Assembly: GCA_016788685.1 (NCBI GenBank)
Contig: JAEUSS010000593.1
Location: forward strand, 1-14,371
From: Prolixibacteraceae bacterium
Lineage (GTDB): Bacteria; Bacteroidota; Bacteroidia; Bacteroidales; Prolixibacteraceae
Reading direction: 5' to 3'
DNA length: 14,371 nucleotides
Below the pieces are notes generated by a model, which worked only from the letters and a program-made list of their open reading frames with translations, ran no database searches and was not told where the DNA came from. Numbering within the stretch: the stretch's first letter is position 1; each line of letters starts with the position of its first letter. Of this stretch, positions 6,608 through 14,371 are shown in pieces. The position numbers were made by a program, and so were the translations under genes.

Positions 6608-7627
6608 TTAGGTGTTCAGTAATTTATGAATATCCAATAAATTGGTATCGATGCTGTGGTTTAGTTTCACGGCCTTGTTAAACGGGACGTGGACGATTTT
6701 TTCGTTGTCGAGCCCGATCATGATGCTTTTTTGGTCATCGAGCAGCGCATCGACGGCCGCTACGCCCATTTTGGTCGCATTCACACGATCTTTAGCCGTT
6801 GGCCGTCCGCCGCGTTGGATGTGGCCGAGGATAGAAACACGCACATCCAGATCAGGATGTGCTTTGCGCACGTCTTCGGCAATTTTCAGTGCACCGCCGG
6901 CTTCATCGCCTTCGGCCACCATAACAATTCCACTGGTTTCTTTGCTTTTGTATCCTTTGTTCAGGAATTTCTTTAACTGGTCGTGCTGTACTCTTGATTC
7001 AGGAATCAGGATGACCTCAGCACCGCAGGCAATTCCGCTGTTCAGCGCGAGCAGGCCCGCTTCCCGTCCCATCACTTCCACAAAGAAAATCCGCCCGTGC
7101 GAGCGGGCAGTATCTTTAATTTTATCCACTGCTTCAACCACGGTGTTCAGGGCGGTATCGTAGCCGATGGTATAGTCGGTTCCGTACATGTCGTTGTCAA
7201 TGGTTCCGGGAATCCCGATAAACGAAATGTCGTATTCCTGCGACATGACCAGCGCTCCGGTAAACGAACCATCGCCCCCGATGACCACCACAGCGTCAAT
7301 CTCGGCTTTCTTCAGTTGCTGATAAGCTTTTTCGCGGCCTTCAGGAGTTCTGAACTCGGCACTTCGTGCGGTTTTGAGCATGGTTCCGCCTGTTTGCAGA
7401 ATACCGCTCACGTCATTCGATTTCAGGTTAATAAAATCGCCTTCAATCATACCCTGATAACCACGGCGTATGCCCACTACTTTCAGTTTATTGGCCAAGG
7501 CCGCACGGGTCACGGCACGGATGGCGGCATTCATTCCCGGCGCATCACCCCCTGAGGTAAAGACGCCTATTTTTTGCAGCTTTCTCCTTTTGTTAGGAGC
7601 AGATTCTGTCCCATTATTCATTGTCAT
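6608..7627 (-). CDS. pfkA: ATP-dependent 6-phosphofructokinase
   Basis: PfkA phosphorylates fructose 6-phosphate to fructose 1,6-bisphosphate, the committed step of glycolysis. The 339-residue protein shows TSGGDAPGMNAAIRAV (24-39), GGDGS (117-121), PGTIDND (140-146, with Asp144 as the catalytic base by family analogy), MGREAG and RGGRPTAKDR. Gly120 in GGDGS, where pyrophosphate-dependent enzymes have Asp, indicates ATP as phosphoryl donor. It carries about 18 residues before the conserved core, polar and basic (MTMNNGTESAPNKRRKLQ). Starts at Met1 or Met3 are both possible, and no Shine-Dalgarno sequence decides. It lies 101 bp downstream of ispH on the same strand but has a promoter candidate in that gap and its own terminator, so it may be expressed both with cmk-ispH and alone. 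Confidence 0.97.
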   Translation of the reverse strand: MTMNNGTESAPNKRRKLQKIGVFTSGGDAPGMNAAIRAVTRAALANKLKVVGIRRGYQGMIEGDFINLKSNDVSGILQTGGTMLKTARSAEFRTPEGREKAYQQLKKAEIDAVVVIGGDGSFTGALVMSQEYDISFIGIPGTIDNDMYGTDYTIGYDTALNTVVEAVDKIKDTARSHGRIFFVEVMGREAGLLALNSGIACGAEVILIPESRVQHDQLKKFLNKGYKSKETSGIVMVAEGDEAGGALKIAEDVRKAHPDLDVRVSILGHIQRGGRPTAKDRVNATKMGVAAVDALLDDQKSIMIGLDNEKIVHVPFNKAVKLNHSIDTNLLDIHKLLNT

Positions 7628-7663
7628 AATTAATTCATTTACGGATGAATAAAAATCAACTTA

Positions 7664-7678
7664 AAGTTAGCTTAACTT
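7664..7678. promoter_or_regulatory. Inverted repeat AAGTTA-GCT-TAACTT at the predicted pfkA start site
   Basis: A perfect 6-bp inverted repeat with a 3-bp centre occupies about +2 to +16 of the transcript predicted from the pfkA promoter. A repressor bound there would block initiation or early elongation, so it is a plausible operator for sugar-responsive control of pfkA. The regulator is unknown. The short arms make this tentative. Confidence 0.3.
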
Positions 7679-7684
7679 CCGATA

Positions 7685-7715
7685 CAAATGTTGGCGCGGC
7701 AGTAAATCCAGCCAA
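7685..7715 (-). promoter_or_regulatory. pfkA promoter candidate
   Basis: On the minus strand TTG (7715-7713) is followed after 20 bp by AACATTTG (7692-7685), one base off TAnnTTTG. The predicted start is near 7680, giving a leader of about 53 nt. It lies entirely in the ispH-pfkA gap. Confidence 0.45.
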
Positions 7716-7728
7716 GGTTAATGAAGAC

Positions 7729-8583
7729 TTAAAATTGTTTGATTGTTTCGGCCACCTGTTCCATGAGCCACTGCGGAGTTGAAGTGGCTCCGCAGATGCC
7801 GACAGTTTCGACCCCTGAAAACCATTCGGGACGGAGATCATCCGGCGAAGACACAAAGTAGCTGCGCGGGTTGTTCCGGAGGCAAACGTCAAAAAGTACC
7901 TGCGCATTTGAGCTGCGGAGGCCTCCTGCAAAGATGACCGCGTCAAACCGGGCTGCGAATTTTTCGAGGTGCGGCACCCGGTTTGAGACCTGGCGGCAAA
8001 TGGTATCGTGGGTCACCACATTTCCGGAACTTGATTTCTCCTGAATATTTTGTGTGAGTTTTCTGAATTCGGTTACCGATTTGGTCGTCTGCGAGAATAC
8101 AACCACCGGTTTATTTAAATCCAGGCTTTTCAGGTCATCCGGATCATCGATCACAATGGCTTCGTTGTTGGTTTGGCCGACCAGTCCGGTTACTTCGGCG
8201 TGGCCCTGATGCCCGAAAATGACGACCTGGCCATCTTCGGGGAGCATGGTTTCGGCGGCTTTTTTTACCCTTTGCTGAAGTTTCAGAACCACCGGGCAAG
8301 TGGCATCAATCAGGGTAATGTTGTTTGCGCGGGCGTATTCGTAGGTTGAAGGCGGTTCACCGTGGGCGCGGATCAGCACTTTACAGTTTTTGAGTTTGAA
8401 GAATTCTTCATGGCTGATGGTATGCAAACCCATCTCCTGAAGCCGTTTCACTTCCAGGTCGTTGTGGACGATGTGCCCCAGCGAATAGAGCGTATCTTCC
8501 GTATTCAGCGTTTCTTCAGCTTTTCCGATGGCATTGATCACCCCGAAACAAAACCCCGATTTCTGGTCAATTTCTACGATCAT
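7729..8583 (-). CDS. ispH: 4-hydroxy-3-methylbut-2-enyl diphosphate reductase (IspH/LytB)
   Basis: IspH performs the last step of the MEP isoprenoid pathway, reducing HMBPP to IPP and DMAPP with a [4Fe-4S] cluster. I choose the ATG at 8583 (MIVEIDQKSGFCFGV), 284 residues. The frame continues 15 codons upstream to another ATG (8628), but IspH proteins usually start a few residues before the first cluster cysteine, and the upstream part is not conserved in character. The three cluster cysteines are Cys12 (SGFCFGV), Cys96 (DATCPVV) and Cys196 (DTICRQVSNR). Substrate-site residues include His40 (IVHND), His74 (AHGEPP), and His128 and Glu130 (GHQGHAEVTG), all at positions close to the E. coli enzyme. 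It follows cmk by 65 bp and is probably co-transcribed with it. The protein has no C-terminal S1 or other fusion. Confidence 0.96.
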   Translation of the reverse strand: MIVEIDQKSGFCFGVINAIGKAEETLNTEDTLYSLGHIVHNDLEVKRLQEMGLHTISHEEFFKLKNCKVLIRAHGEPPSTYEYARANNITLIDATCPVVLKLQQRVKKAAETMLPEDGQVVIFGHQGHAEVTGLVGQTNNEAIVIDDPDDLKSLDLNKPVVVFSQTTKSVTEFRKLTQNIQEKSSSGNVVTHDTICRQVSNRVPHLEKFAARFDAVIFAGGLRSSNAQVLFDVCLRNNPRSYFVSSPDDLRPEWFSGVETVGICGATSTPQWLMEQVAETIKQF

Positions 8584-8603
8584 GATCTTACTGATACTAA
8601 ATG

Positions 8604-8626
8604 GCCGTCGGCAAAAGCCAAACGGC
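8604..8626 (-). other. Hairpin in the cmk-ispH spacer
   Basis: On the minus strand GCCGT-TT-GGC-TTTT-GCC-G-ACGGC folds into two short stems (5 and 3 bp) with a small internal loop and a TTTT apical loop. It ends 20 nt before the ispH ATG. No T-run follows, so it is not a terminator. It could influence processing or ribosome access between cmk and ispH. Weak evidence. Confidence 0.25.
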
Positions 8627-8648
8627 AAGGTATATTTACTATTTCCGG

Positions 8649-9362
8649 TTACCTGTCATTTAAACTAATTCCATTCAATCTCTCTTCAACTTTAGCGATT
8701 ACCCAACTGAGCTGCACTTCGCGGGTCAGGTTGCTGTTATCCAGAATCAGCGCGTCATCTGCTTTGCGCAGCGGGCTGACTTCGCGGGTAGAATCGATGC
8801 GGTCGCGTTCCACTACGTTTTCCAGAATTTCCGGGAACGAAACCGTTTCACCTTTGGCAGTCAGCTCATCATAACGGCGTTGGGCACGTATTTCGGGAGT
8901 TGCGGTAACAAAAAGTTTTAGTTCTGCATCAGGAAAAACCACGGTACCAATGTCGCGGCCATCCATCACAATTCCTTTGTTCTTACCCATTTCCTGCTGC
9001 AAACGAACCATGGCTTCGCGCACTTCGGCGATGGTTGCTACCGGGCTCACATTCTGAGAAACGGGCAGTTGCCTGATTTCGTTTTCTACATTTTCGCCGT
9101 TCAGGTAGGTGTCACTCTTCTGTATTTCAGGATTGTAGCGAAATTCAATTTTGATTTGCGGAAGCATGCTGATCAGTTTTTCCCGATTCACTTCACCATC
9201 TGCAATCAATTGGTGGCGGAGTGCAAACAGCGTAACGGCCCGATACATGGCGCCGCTGTCGATAAAAATATACCCGAACCGGGCAGCAACCGCCTTGGCA
9301 ATCGTACTTTTTCCGCAGGACGAATGCCCGTCGATGGCTACAATTATTTTATGATTTGTCAT
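8649..9362 (-). CDS. cmk: Cytidylate kinase
   Basis: Cmk transfers phosphate from ATP to CMP/dCMP, recycling cytidine nucleotides. The 237-residue protein starts [20 protein letters not shown], with the P-loop GHSSCGKS at 12-19. It continues with IDSGAMYRA (34-42), [18 protein letters not shown] (134-151) and RAQRRYDEL in the lid region, matching bacterial Cmk in order and length. The start codon is only about 12 nt from the transcription start predicted by a perfect TATCTTTG box, so translation is nearly leaderless. It is the first gene of a probable cmk-ispH(-pfkA) unit. This gene order recurs in Bacteroidales as I recall it; no direct functional link between the enzymes is known. Confidence 0.96.
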   Translation of the reverse strand: MTNHKIIVAIDGHSSCGKSTIAKAVAARFGYIFIDSGAMYRAVTLFALRHQLIADGEVNREKLISMLPQIKIEFRYNPEIQKSDTYLNGENVENEIRQLPVSQNVSPVATIAEVREAMVRLQQEMGKNKGIVMDGRDIGTVVFPDAELKLFVTATPEIRAQRRYDELTAKGETVSFPEILENVVERDRIDSTREVSPLRKADDALILDNSNLTREVQLSWVIAKVEERLNGISLNDR

Positions 9363-9378
9363 TTTTCAGAATTTGCAG

Positions 9379-9386
9379 CAAAGATA
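9379..9386 (-). promoter_or_regulatory. cmk promoter -7 box
   Basis: TATCTTTG on the minus strand is a perfect TAnnTTTG located 17 bp from the cmk ATG, predicting transcription from about 9374. A clean -33 TTG is not visible at 19-21 bp. It has the same octamer as the two small-RNA promoters but lacks their TTAAC boxes. Confidence 0.5.
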
Positions 9387-9445
9387 AGGTATTTCGCAGT
9401 ATGATTGAGTTCAGGCTGACCGGAAGACGCCATGAACAATGGAAG

Positions 9446-9453
9446 TATTTTTG
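9446..9453 (+). promoter_or_regulatory. Promoter -7 candidate for the tricorn-like protease gene
   Basis: TATTTTTG on the plus strand is an exact TAnnTTTG, predicting a start near 9458 and a leader of about 119 nt. No -33 TTG is present at normal spacing. A second, poorer candidate is TAATTTTTTG at about 9516-9525. The 214-bp region between cmk and this gene is otherwise featureless. Confidence 0.3.
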
Positions 9454-9576
9454 TTGCCGGAGCTAACCTTGCCGATACCCCGATTATATTCGGGCCGATT
9501 TGCTACATTCACATGTAATTTTTTGTAAACGTCATTGACCAATAAAATCGTTACAATTATAAATTATTCAGAAACA

Positions 9577-12500
9577 ATGAGAAAAAAATCATTCAAATTC
9601 ATGGCATTAGCCATTTGGGGGCTTGCAGCTACTTTGGGTGCTCAGGCGCAAGACGATGCCCGCCTGATGCGTTTCCCCGACATCAATAAAAATATGATTG
9701 CCTTCGTGTACGCGGGTGACATCTGGTCGGTTGACTCCGGCGGAGGTGAGGCCCGGCGGCTGACTTCCCATTCGGGGCTGGAACTGTTTCCGAAGATTTC
9801 TCCGGACGGGAAGTGGATTGCTTTTTCGGGCGAATACGCCGGAAGCCGCCAGATTTATGTGATGCCTGCCTCCGGGGGAACTCCGAAACAGTTGACTTAC
9901 TACAATTCGGCAGGTGTAATGCCTCCGCGGGGCGGTTATGATCATGTGGTGCTCGACTGGACTTCGGACAGTAAAAACATTCTGATCCGCGCTAACCGCA
10001 CTCCTTTTGGAGAAAGAAACGGGAAATATTTCATGGTGAGTCTGGATGGCGGGCTGGAGAAATCGCTGCCCATTGTGAACGGAGGTTTCGCTGTTTTGTC
10101 GCCCGATGATAAAAAAATCTGTTTCACGCCGGTCGACCGGGAGTTTCGTACCTGGAAACGCTACAAAGGAGGCCGTGCATCGGATTTGTGGATTTATGAC
10201 CTGGAAAAGAACACTTCGGAGCAGATTACCGATTTTAACGGGACTGACCAGATTCCAACCTGGTTTGGCGACAACGTTTACTACGCGTCAGACCGCGATC
10301 TGAAACTGAATATTTACCAGTATAATACCCAGACTAAAACGACCAAACAGCTGACCACACACACCGATTTCGATTGCATGTGGCCTTCAGGAAGCAACGG
10401 TCAAATGGTTTACGAAAATGGCGGATACCTTTATAAACTGAACCTGCAAACCGGAAAAGAAGAAAAAGTGAATGTCAGCATTCATTTCGATAACCCGAAC
10501 ATCATTCCGTACTATAAAAATGTGAAAGATTTTGTTCAGGCTTACGAAATATCTCCCACCGGGAAGCGTGCGCTGATCTCGGCACGCGGTGACATCTTTT
10601 CGGTTCCTGCAGAAAATGGCCCGACTTATAACCTGACCAATACACAAGGTGTTCGCGAGATTTACCCGCGCTGGTCGCCGGATGGCAAGTATATTTCATA
10701 CTATTCTGATGCTTCAGGCGAATACGAAATTTACCTTCTTGAAAATAAAAAGGGTGCAACACCACGGCAACTAACCAACGGGTCGACAGCCTGGAAATAC
10801 GACTCGGAATGGTCGCCAAACAGCAAATACATGCTTTACTTCGACCGTACGCTCCAATTAAAGCTGGTTGACGTGGCAAGCGGAAAGACTACTGTCGTTA
10901 CATCTGCTGATCGTGACGAAATCCGTTCGTACTCTTTTTCTCCTGATTCGAAATGGATTACCTACGAGAAAGAAGGGGCCAACGGACTCGGCGCCGTATG
11001 GGTTTACAATCTGGAAACCGCACAGAACCGGCAGCTGACCAACGATTCGTTCAATGACGGTTCTCCTGTTTTTTCAACCGATGGTAAATACATTTATTTC
11101 GTCTCCGACCGCGATTTTAATCTCGATTTCTCCAGTTTTGAATTCAATTACGTGTACAATAAATCGACACGTATTTATGCCGTAGCTCTGAAATCAGATT
11201 GTCCGAAATTATTTAAAGACAAGAATGATACTGAGCCCGTTAAAGAAGCTGAGAAACCCAAGGAAGAACCTAAAAAAGACAAAAAGGGAAAAGCTGAAGA
11301 TAAACCAGCGGCTGAAAAATCAATAGATGTACAGATTGATTTTGACGGCATAAATTCCAGAATAACTGCCTTTCCGTTGGCTTCCGGAAGTTATGGCAAT
11401 TTAACAGCTGTTGACGGCGGAATTCTTTACATCAGCGGAGGCTCTTTACACAAATACAGCATTGACGAAGAGAAAGACGAGGAAATTATGGATAAGGTTG
11501 GGCAGGCCGTGGTGAGTGCCGATGGTAAAATGATGATTTACCGTTCGGGAAAAGACTTCGGAATTACGAAACTGACAGCCGGACAAAAATCGGGAGCCGG
11601 TAAACTGAACCTTGATGCCATGGAGATGAAAATTGATCCGAAGAAAGAATGGGCTCAGATTTATACCGACGGATGGCGCATTTTCCGTGACTACTTTTAC
11701 GTGAGCAACATTCACGGGGTCGACTGGAAAGGCATTAAAGAACGCTATACGCCGCTGCTTCAGCATGTCAGTCATCGTGCCGACCTGGATTATATTCTGG
11801 GTGAAATTATCTCAGAAACCAATACCGGTCATGCTTATGTCGACTGGGGAGATATTGAACGCGTCAAACGTGTTGACACCGGGTTGCTTGGTGCAGAATT
11901 AGTTGCTGAACCGGCTTCAGGAAGATACCGGATTGCAAAAATCTATTCCGGAGAAAACTGGAACGAAGCCCGCCGCTCGCCATTTACCGAGCAGGGTGTG
12001 AATGTGAAGGAAGGAGATTACCTGATTGCCGTTAACGGAACTGACCTGACTACTGGGATGAATCCGTATGAATTGCTGGAAAATACCCTGGGTAAAACCG
12101 TTGAGATTACTGTAAATGCAAAACCTGAAGCTTCCGGAGCTAAAACATTTACCATAAAACCTATTGAAAGTGAACTGGAGTTGTTATACCTGAATTGGGT
12201 GAACGAACGGCGTGCGATGGTTGATAAACTTTCAGGAGGTAAAATCGGCTACATTCACGTGCCCAACACGGCTGTGGAAGGAAACCGTGAGTTACACCGT
12301 GGTATGTATACTTACAACGAAAAAGAAGCGCTGATCATCGACGACCGCTACAATGGCGGTGGTTTTATTCCTGATGTGATGGCTGATTTGCTCGACCGTA
12401 AAACACTCAGCTACTGGCAACGCAACGGCTTATCCTCGATGAAAACTCCGGGAGTAGCCCATAACGGACCTAAAGTGATGCTGATGAACGGTTATTCGTC

Positions 12501-12861
12501 GTCAGGAGGTGATGCTTTCCCGTATTATTTCCGCAAAAAAGGACTTGGACAACTGATCGGAACCCGTACCTGGGGCGGTCTGGTCGGTATGTCGGGCAAT
12601 GCCGGCCTGGTTGATGGCGGTTACATTGCCGTTCCGCGTTTTGGTATTTACGACGAAAACGAGCAGTGGATTATCGAAGGTATCGGCGTGTCTCCCGACA
12701 TTGAAGTGGTTGACCGACCCGAGCAGCTAGCCAAAGGCATTGATCCGTGTATTGAAAAAGCGGTGGAAGTTTTGCTGAAGAAGTTGCAGGAAAATCCGGT
12801 TAAAAAGGTAATTGCCCCTGCCCCGCCGGATCGTTCAAAATGGAATGAACAGATGCAGTAG
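9577..12861 (+). CDS. Secreted tricorn-like S41 family protease
   Basis: This is probably a peptidase acting on peptides in the periplasm or cell envelope. I choose the ATG at 9577 (1094 residues) because it begins a clean signal peptide, MRKKSFKFMALAIWGLAATLG followed by AQA|Q with cleavage about 24/25. An in-frame ATG at 9535 would bury the basic n-region. There is no lipobox cysteine. Repeated propeller blades follow (such as FPKISPDGKWIAFSG, YPRWSPDGKYISYYSD and PVFSTDGKYIYFVSD), then a Lys/Glu/Pro-rich insert (about 549-582) inside the second propeller. A C1 helical region, a PDZ domain (about 769-865) and the S41 C2 domain complete it. By alignment with archaeal tricorn (His746, Ser965, Glu1023), the catalytic set is His752 (TGHAY), Ser976 (GYSSSGGDAFP) and Glu1034 (IEGIGVSPDIEV). 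The residue after the serine is Gly, where tricorn has Asp. No type IX secretion C-terminal domain is seen. Monocistronic. Confidence 0.93.
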   Translation: MRKKSFKFMALAIWGLAATLGAQAQDDARLMRFPDINKNMIAFVYAGDIWSVDSGGGEARRLTSHSGLELFPKISPDGKWIAFSGEYAGSRQIYVMPASGGTPKQLTYYNSAGVMPPRGGYDHVVLDWTSDSKNILIRANRTPFGERNGKYFMVSLDGGLEKSLPIVNGGFAVLSPDDKKICFTPVDREFRTWKRYKGGRASDLWIYDLEKNTSEQITDFNGTDQIPTWFGDNVYYASDRDLKLNIYQYNTQTKTTKQLTTHTDFDCMWPSGSNGQMVYENGGYLYKLNLQTGKEEKVNVSIHFDNPNIIPYYKNVKDFVQAYEISPTGKRALISARGDIFSVPAENGPTYNLTNTQGVREIYPRWSPDGKYISYYSDASGEYEIYLLENKKGATPRQLTNGSTAWKYDSEWSPNSKYMLYFDRTLQLKLVDVASGKTTVVTSADRDEIRSYSFSPDSKWITYEKEGANGLGAVWVYNLETAQNRQLTNDSFNDGSPVFSTDGKYIYFVSDRDFNLDFSSFEFNYVYNKSTRIYAVALKSDCPKLFKDKNDTEPVKEAEKPKEEPKKDKKGKAEDKPAAEKSIDVQIDFDGINSRITAFPLASGSYGNLTAVDGGILYISGGSLHKYSIDEEKDEEIMDKVGQAVVSADGKMMIYRSGKDFGITKLTAGQKSGAGKLNLDAMEMKIDPKKEWAQIYTDGWRIFRDYFYVSNIHGVDWKGIKERYTPLLQHVSHRADLDYILGEIISETNTGHAYVDWGDIERVKRVDTGLLGAELVAEPASGRYRIAKIYSGENWNEARRSPFTEQGVNVKEGDYLIAVNGTDLTTGMNPYELLENTLGKTVEITVNAKPEASGAKTFTIKPIESELELLYLNWVNERRAMVDKLSGGKIGYIHVPNTAVEGNRELHRGMYTYNEKEALIIDDRYNGGGFIPDVMADLLDRKTLSYWQRNGLSSMKTPGVAHNGPKVMLMNGYSSSGGDAFPYYFRKKGLGQLIGTRTWGGLVGMSGNAGLVDGGYIAVPRFGIYDENEQWIIEGIGVSPDIEVVDRPEQLAKGIDPCIEKAVEVLLKKLQENPVKKVIAPAPPDRSKWNEQMQ

Positions 12862-12878
12862 CACCACTTTATTGAGAG

Positions 12879-12923
12879 CCGCACAGACTCCTATTTTTTA
12901 TGAGACTGTGCGGTTTTCTTTTT
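12879..12923 (+). terminator. Intrinsic terminator of the tricorn-like gene
   Basis: The stem CCGCACAG / CTGTGCGG (12879-12886 with 12906-12913) is extended inward by CTC / GAG after an A-A mismatch, closing an 11-nt loop. TTTTCTTTTT follows at 12914-12923. It starts 18 nt after the stop codon, and its T-tract reaches the stop codon of the convergent hydrogenase gene (12922-12924), so the two genes are packed end to end. Confidence 0.8.
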
Positions 12924-14358
12924 ATTTCTCAGAGATCATTTCCAATCCCTTCTCAAAATTACGTTTCCCTTTTTGCGGATTCATGTGGCTGACAGGTCCG
13001 GCAATACAACCGCCCTCGCAGGCCATCACCTCAATAAATTGTGCCGGAGACTTTCCTTTCGAAAACGCTTTCAGCAAATTGATCGATTTTTTGTTCAGCC
13101 CGTCAACTGACAATGTTTTGATGTCAATCTTCAGATTTTGCGCCTGAATAGCTGCGATCACCCCTCCGGACAATGCAAATCCGCGGGCTTCGCTGGCGAT
13201 GTAGTCAAGAGCAGTTTCTTCACAATCAGCAGGTTTGATGTCCATCGCTTCAAAAATGGTATCCAGTTCCGAAAAGCTGAGCACGTAATCCACAAATTCA
13301 TTGTCGATGCCCTCTTTTCGTTTGGCAACACATGGCCCGATGAAGACCGTTTTTGCTTCCGGATACATTTTTTTCACCATTTCAGCGGTGTAATGCATAG
13401 GCGACCCGGTGTCAGAAACAAACGGTTTCATTCCCTCCAAATGTTTTCGGGTTAGTTCAACGTACGAAGGGCAGCAGGATGTCGTCATAAACGGAGCCCC
13501 TTCGCCAAGCCGGTGGACCAGCTCCTCCGCTTCGTTCCGGGTAGTTATTTCGGCACCGCGGGCCACTTCAACCACTTTGGTAAATCCGATATTTTCAATG
13601 GCCTTCATTACTTTGGCCGGATGCAGGTCGTACTGACCAAACAATGCCGGTGCAACCAGGGCAATGGTTTCCTGTTTTTGCTGAATACTCTTCAGCACAT
13701 CAATCAGGTTCGAGATTTCGTATATGGAGCCAAACGGGCAGGCATTCTGGCAACGTCCGCAGTAAATACACTTACTCTCGTCAATGTATTCAATTCCGTG
13801 TTCGTTTTTCGATATCGCATTCACCGGACAAACCTCTTCACACGGAATCGGTACATAAACAATGGCATGATACGGACAAGCCTCTTTGCATAGTCCGCAG
13901 TTTACACACTTGTCCGATTTGATTTCGGCAGCTCCTGAAGAATTGAACCGAATGGCATTTTTCGGACAGTTCATGATACACGGACTGGCGACACAGCCCC
14001 TGCAAATGTTGGTAACAATGTAGTTCACCTTTACGCATGACGTACAAGCCTCGTCAACAACGGTAAGCACCCTCTTGGATGCAGCAGTCCGGTCGATGGC
14101 CATCCGGGCAAATTCCGATAAGGGAGTCAGCTCATCCTGCTCTTCCTCGATGCCCAATCCTAAAATAGGCATAAGTTTATAGCGGACTACCGCCCGTTCT
14201 TTGTAAATACAGCAGCGGCGCTGTGCCGGAATTTCGCGCGGAGAGATTTCAAGCGGTATCCGGTCGATTCCTTCGATCAACCGTCCTTCATTAAAAAGCC
14301 GGACGACTTTACGAACAAGTTGCCGGCGGATAATCATGGTATTATTTAAATATGCCAT
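12922..14358 (-). CDS. Monomeric [FeFe]-hydrogenase, group B-like, with N-terminal ferredoxin clusters
   Basis: It probably catalyses reversible H2 formation from reduced ferredoxin in the cytoplasm, serving redox balance in fermentation. The 478-residue protein starts MAYLNNTMIIRRQL; Met8 is an alternative start. Sixteen cysteines between 105 and 207 (CTSC; CRGCVASPCIMNC; CVNCGLCKEACP; CEEVCP; CIYCGRCQNACP) could hold up to four [4Fe-4S] clusters. The catalytic domain has L1 TSCCPSY (Cys295, Cys296), L2 GPCVAKRKE (Cys343) and L3 EVMACEGGCIAGP (Cys447, Cys451). All four H-cluster cysteines and the proton-transfer cysteine (Cys295) are present. Departures from the prototype are Tyr for Trp in L1, Gly for Met in L2, and GP in place of GGGQP in L3. 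These fit the poorly studied group B from anaerobic Bacteroidota and Firmicutes rather than bifurcating group A. No maturase gene is in the window. Thirteen bases lie upstream, so promoter and operon context are unknown. Confidence 0.9.
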   Translation of the reverse strand: MAYLNNTMIIRRQLVRKVVRLFNEGRLIEGIDRIPLEISPREIPAQRRCCIYKERAVVRYKLMPILGLGIEEEQDELTPLSEFARMAIDRTAASKRVLTVVDEACTSCVKVNYIVTNICRGCVASPCIMNCPKNAIRFNSSGAAEIKSDKCVNCGLCKEACPYHAIVYVPIPCEEVCPVNAISKNEHGIEYIDESKCIYCGRCQNACPFGSIYEISNLIDVLKSIQQKQETIALVAPALFGQYDLHPAKVMKAIENIGFTKVVEVARGAEITTRNEAEELVHRLGEGAPFMTTSCCPSYVELTRKHLEGMKPFVSDTGSPMHYTAEMVKKMYPEAKTVFIGPCVAKRKEGIDNEFVDYVLSFSELDTIFEAMDIKPADCEETALDYIASEARGFALSGGVIAAIQAQNLKIDIKTLSVDGLNKKSINLLKAFSKGKSPAQFIEVMACEGGCIAGPVSHMNPQKGKRNFEKGLEMISEK

Positions 14359-14371
14359 TCGTGTGTTTTAA

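Noticed and set aside
6101..7555. Several plus-strand frames opposite priA and pfkA
   Set aside because: All lie opposite well-supported genes and show no motifs, signal peptides or promoters of their own.
6608..7627. Pyrophosphate-dependent phosphofructokinase, tempting because PPDK is nearby
   Set aside because: The motif is GGDGS with Gly at the discriminating position; pyrophosphate enzymes have Asp there.
9577..12861. TolB-like or dipeptidyl peptidase IV-type propeller protein
   Set aside because: The C-terminal half has a PDZ domain and the S41 catalytic pattern rather than an alpha/beta hydrolase, and the protein is far too long for TolB.

Overview
The window reads as chromosomal DNA of an anaerobic, fermentative member of the Bacteroidota, most likely order Bacteroidales or a near relative. 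The reasons are the promoter style (perfect TAnnTTTG boxes, A-rich leaders with almost no Shine-Dalgarno sequence), a cmk-ispH-pfkA cluster, a secreted tricorn-like S41 protease, pyruvate phosphate dikinase, and a monomeric [FeFe]-hydrogenase of the kind common in gut and sediment Bacteroidales. Apart from the two genes at the edges, every gene is intact. I see no phage, transposon, CRISPR, tRNA or rRNA sequence.

Layout. Positions 1-370 (minus) are the N-terminal part of clpB, cut by the window edge. A 784-base gap (371-1154) follows. It holds two diverged copies of a unit of about 155 bp, each of which looks like a small-RNA gene on the minus strand, and then promoter candidates for ppdK (1155-3878, plus). 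ppdK ends in a strong hairpin terminator and converges on priA (about 3998-6487, minus). Upstream of priA lie pfkA (6608-7627), ispH (7729-8583) and cmk (8649-9362), all minus; pfkA has its own promoter candidate and terminator. A 214-base divergent region separates cmk from the tricorn-like protease gene (9577-12861, plus). That gene ends in a terminator facing the [FeFe]-hydrogenase gene (12922-14358, minus), which runs almost to the right edge.

How the genes fit together. Most of the window is core metabolism and housekeeping. PfkA (glycolysis) and PPDK (PEP/pyruvate interconversion with pyrophosphate) lie at the two ends of glycolysis. The hydrogenase fits disposal or sensing of fermentation electrons. 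IspH makes isoprenoid precursors, Cmk supplies CDP/dCDP, PriA restarts replication forks, ClpB rescues aggregates, and the tricorn-like protein probably degrades peptides in the cell envelope.

The part that standard annotation would miss is 550-938. Each copy has, on the minus strand, three TTAA(C/G) boxes at identical 10- and 20-bp spacing, a perfect TATCTTTG promoter box, a conserved tract of about 30 nt that is the reverse complement of a Bacteroidota-style translation start (leader plus ATG-AAA-AAA), and a rho-independent terminator. I propose that these are two tandem paralogous small RNAs of about 85-95 nt, possibly antisense to a class of mRNA start regions. That function is inference; the repeat structure is directly visible.
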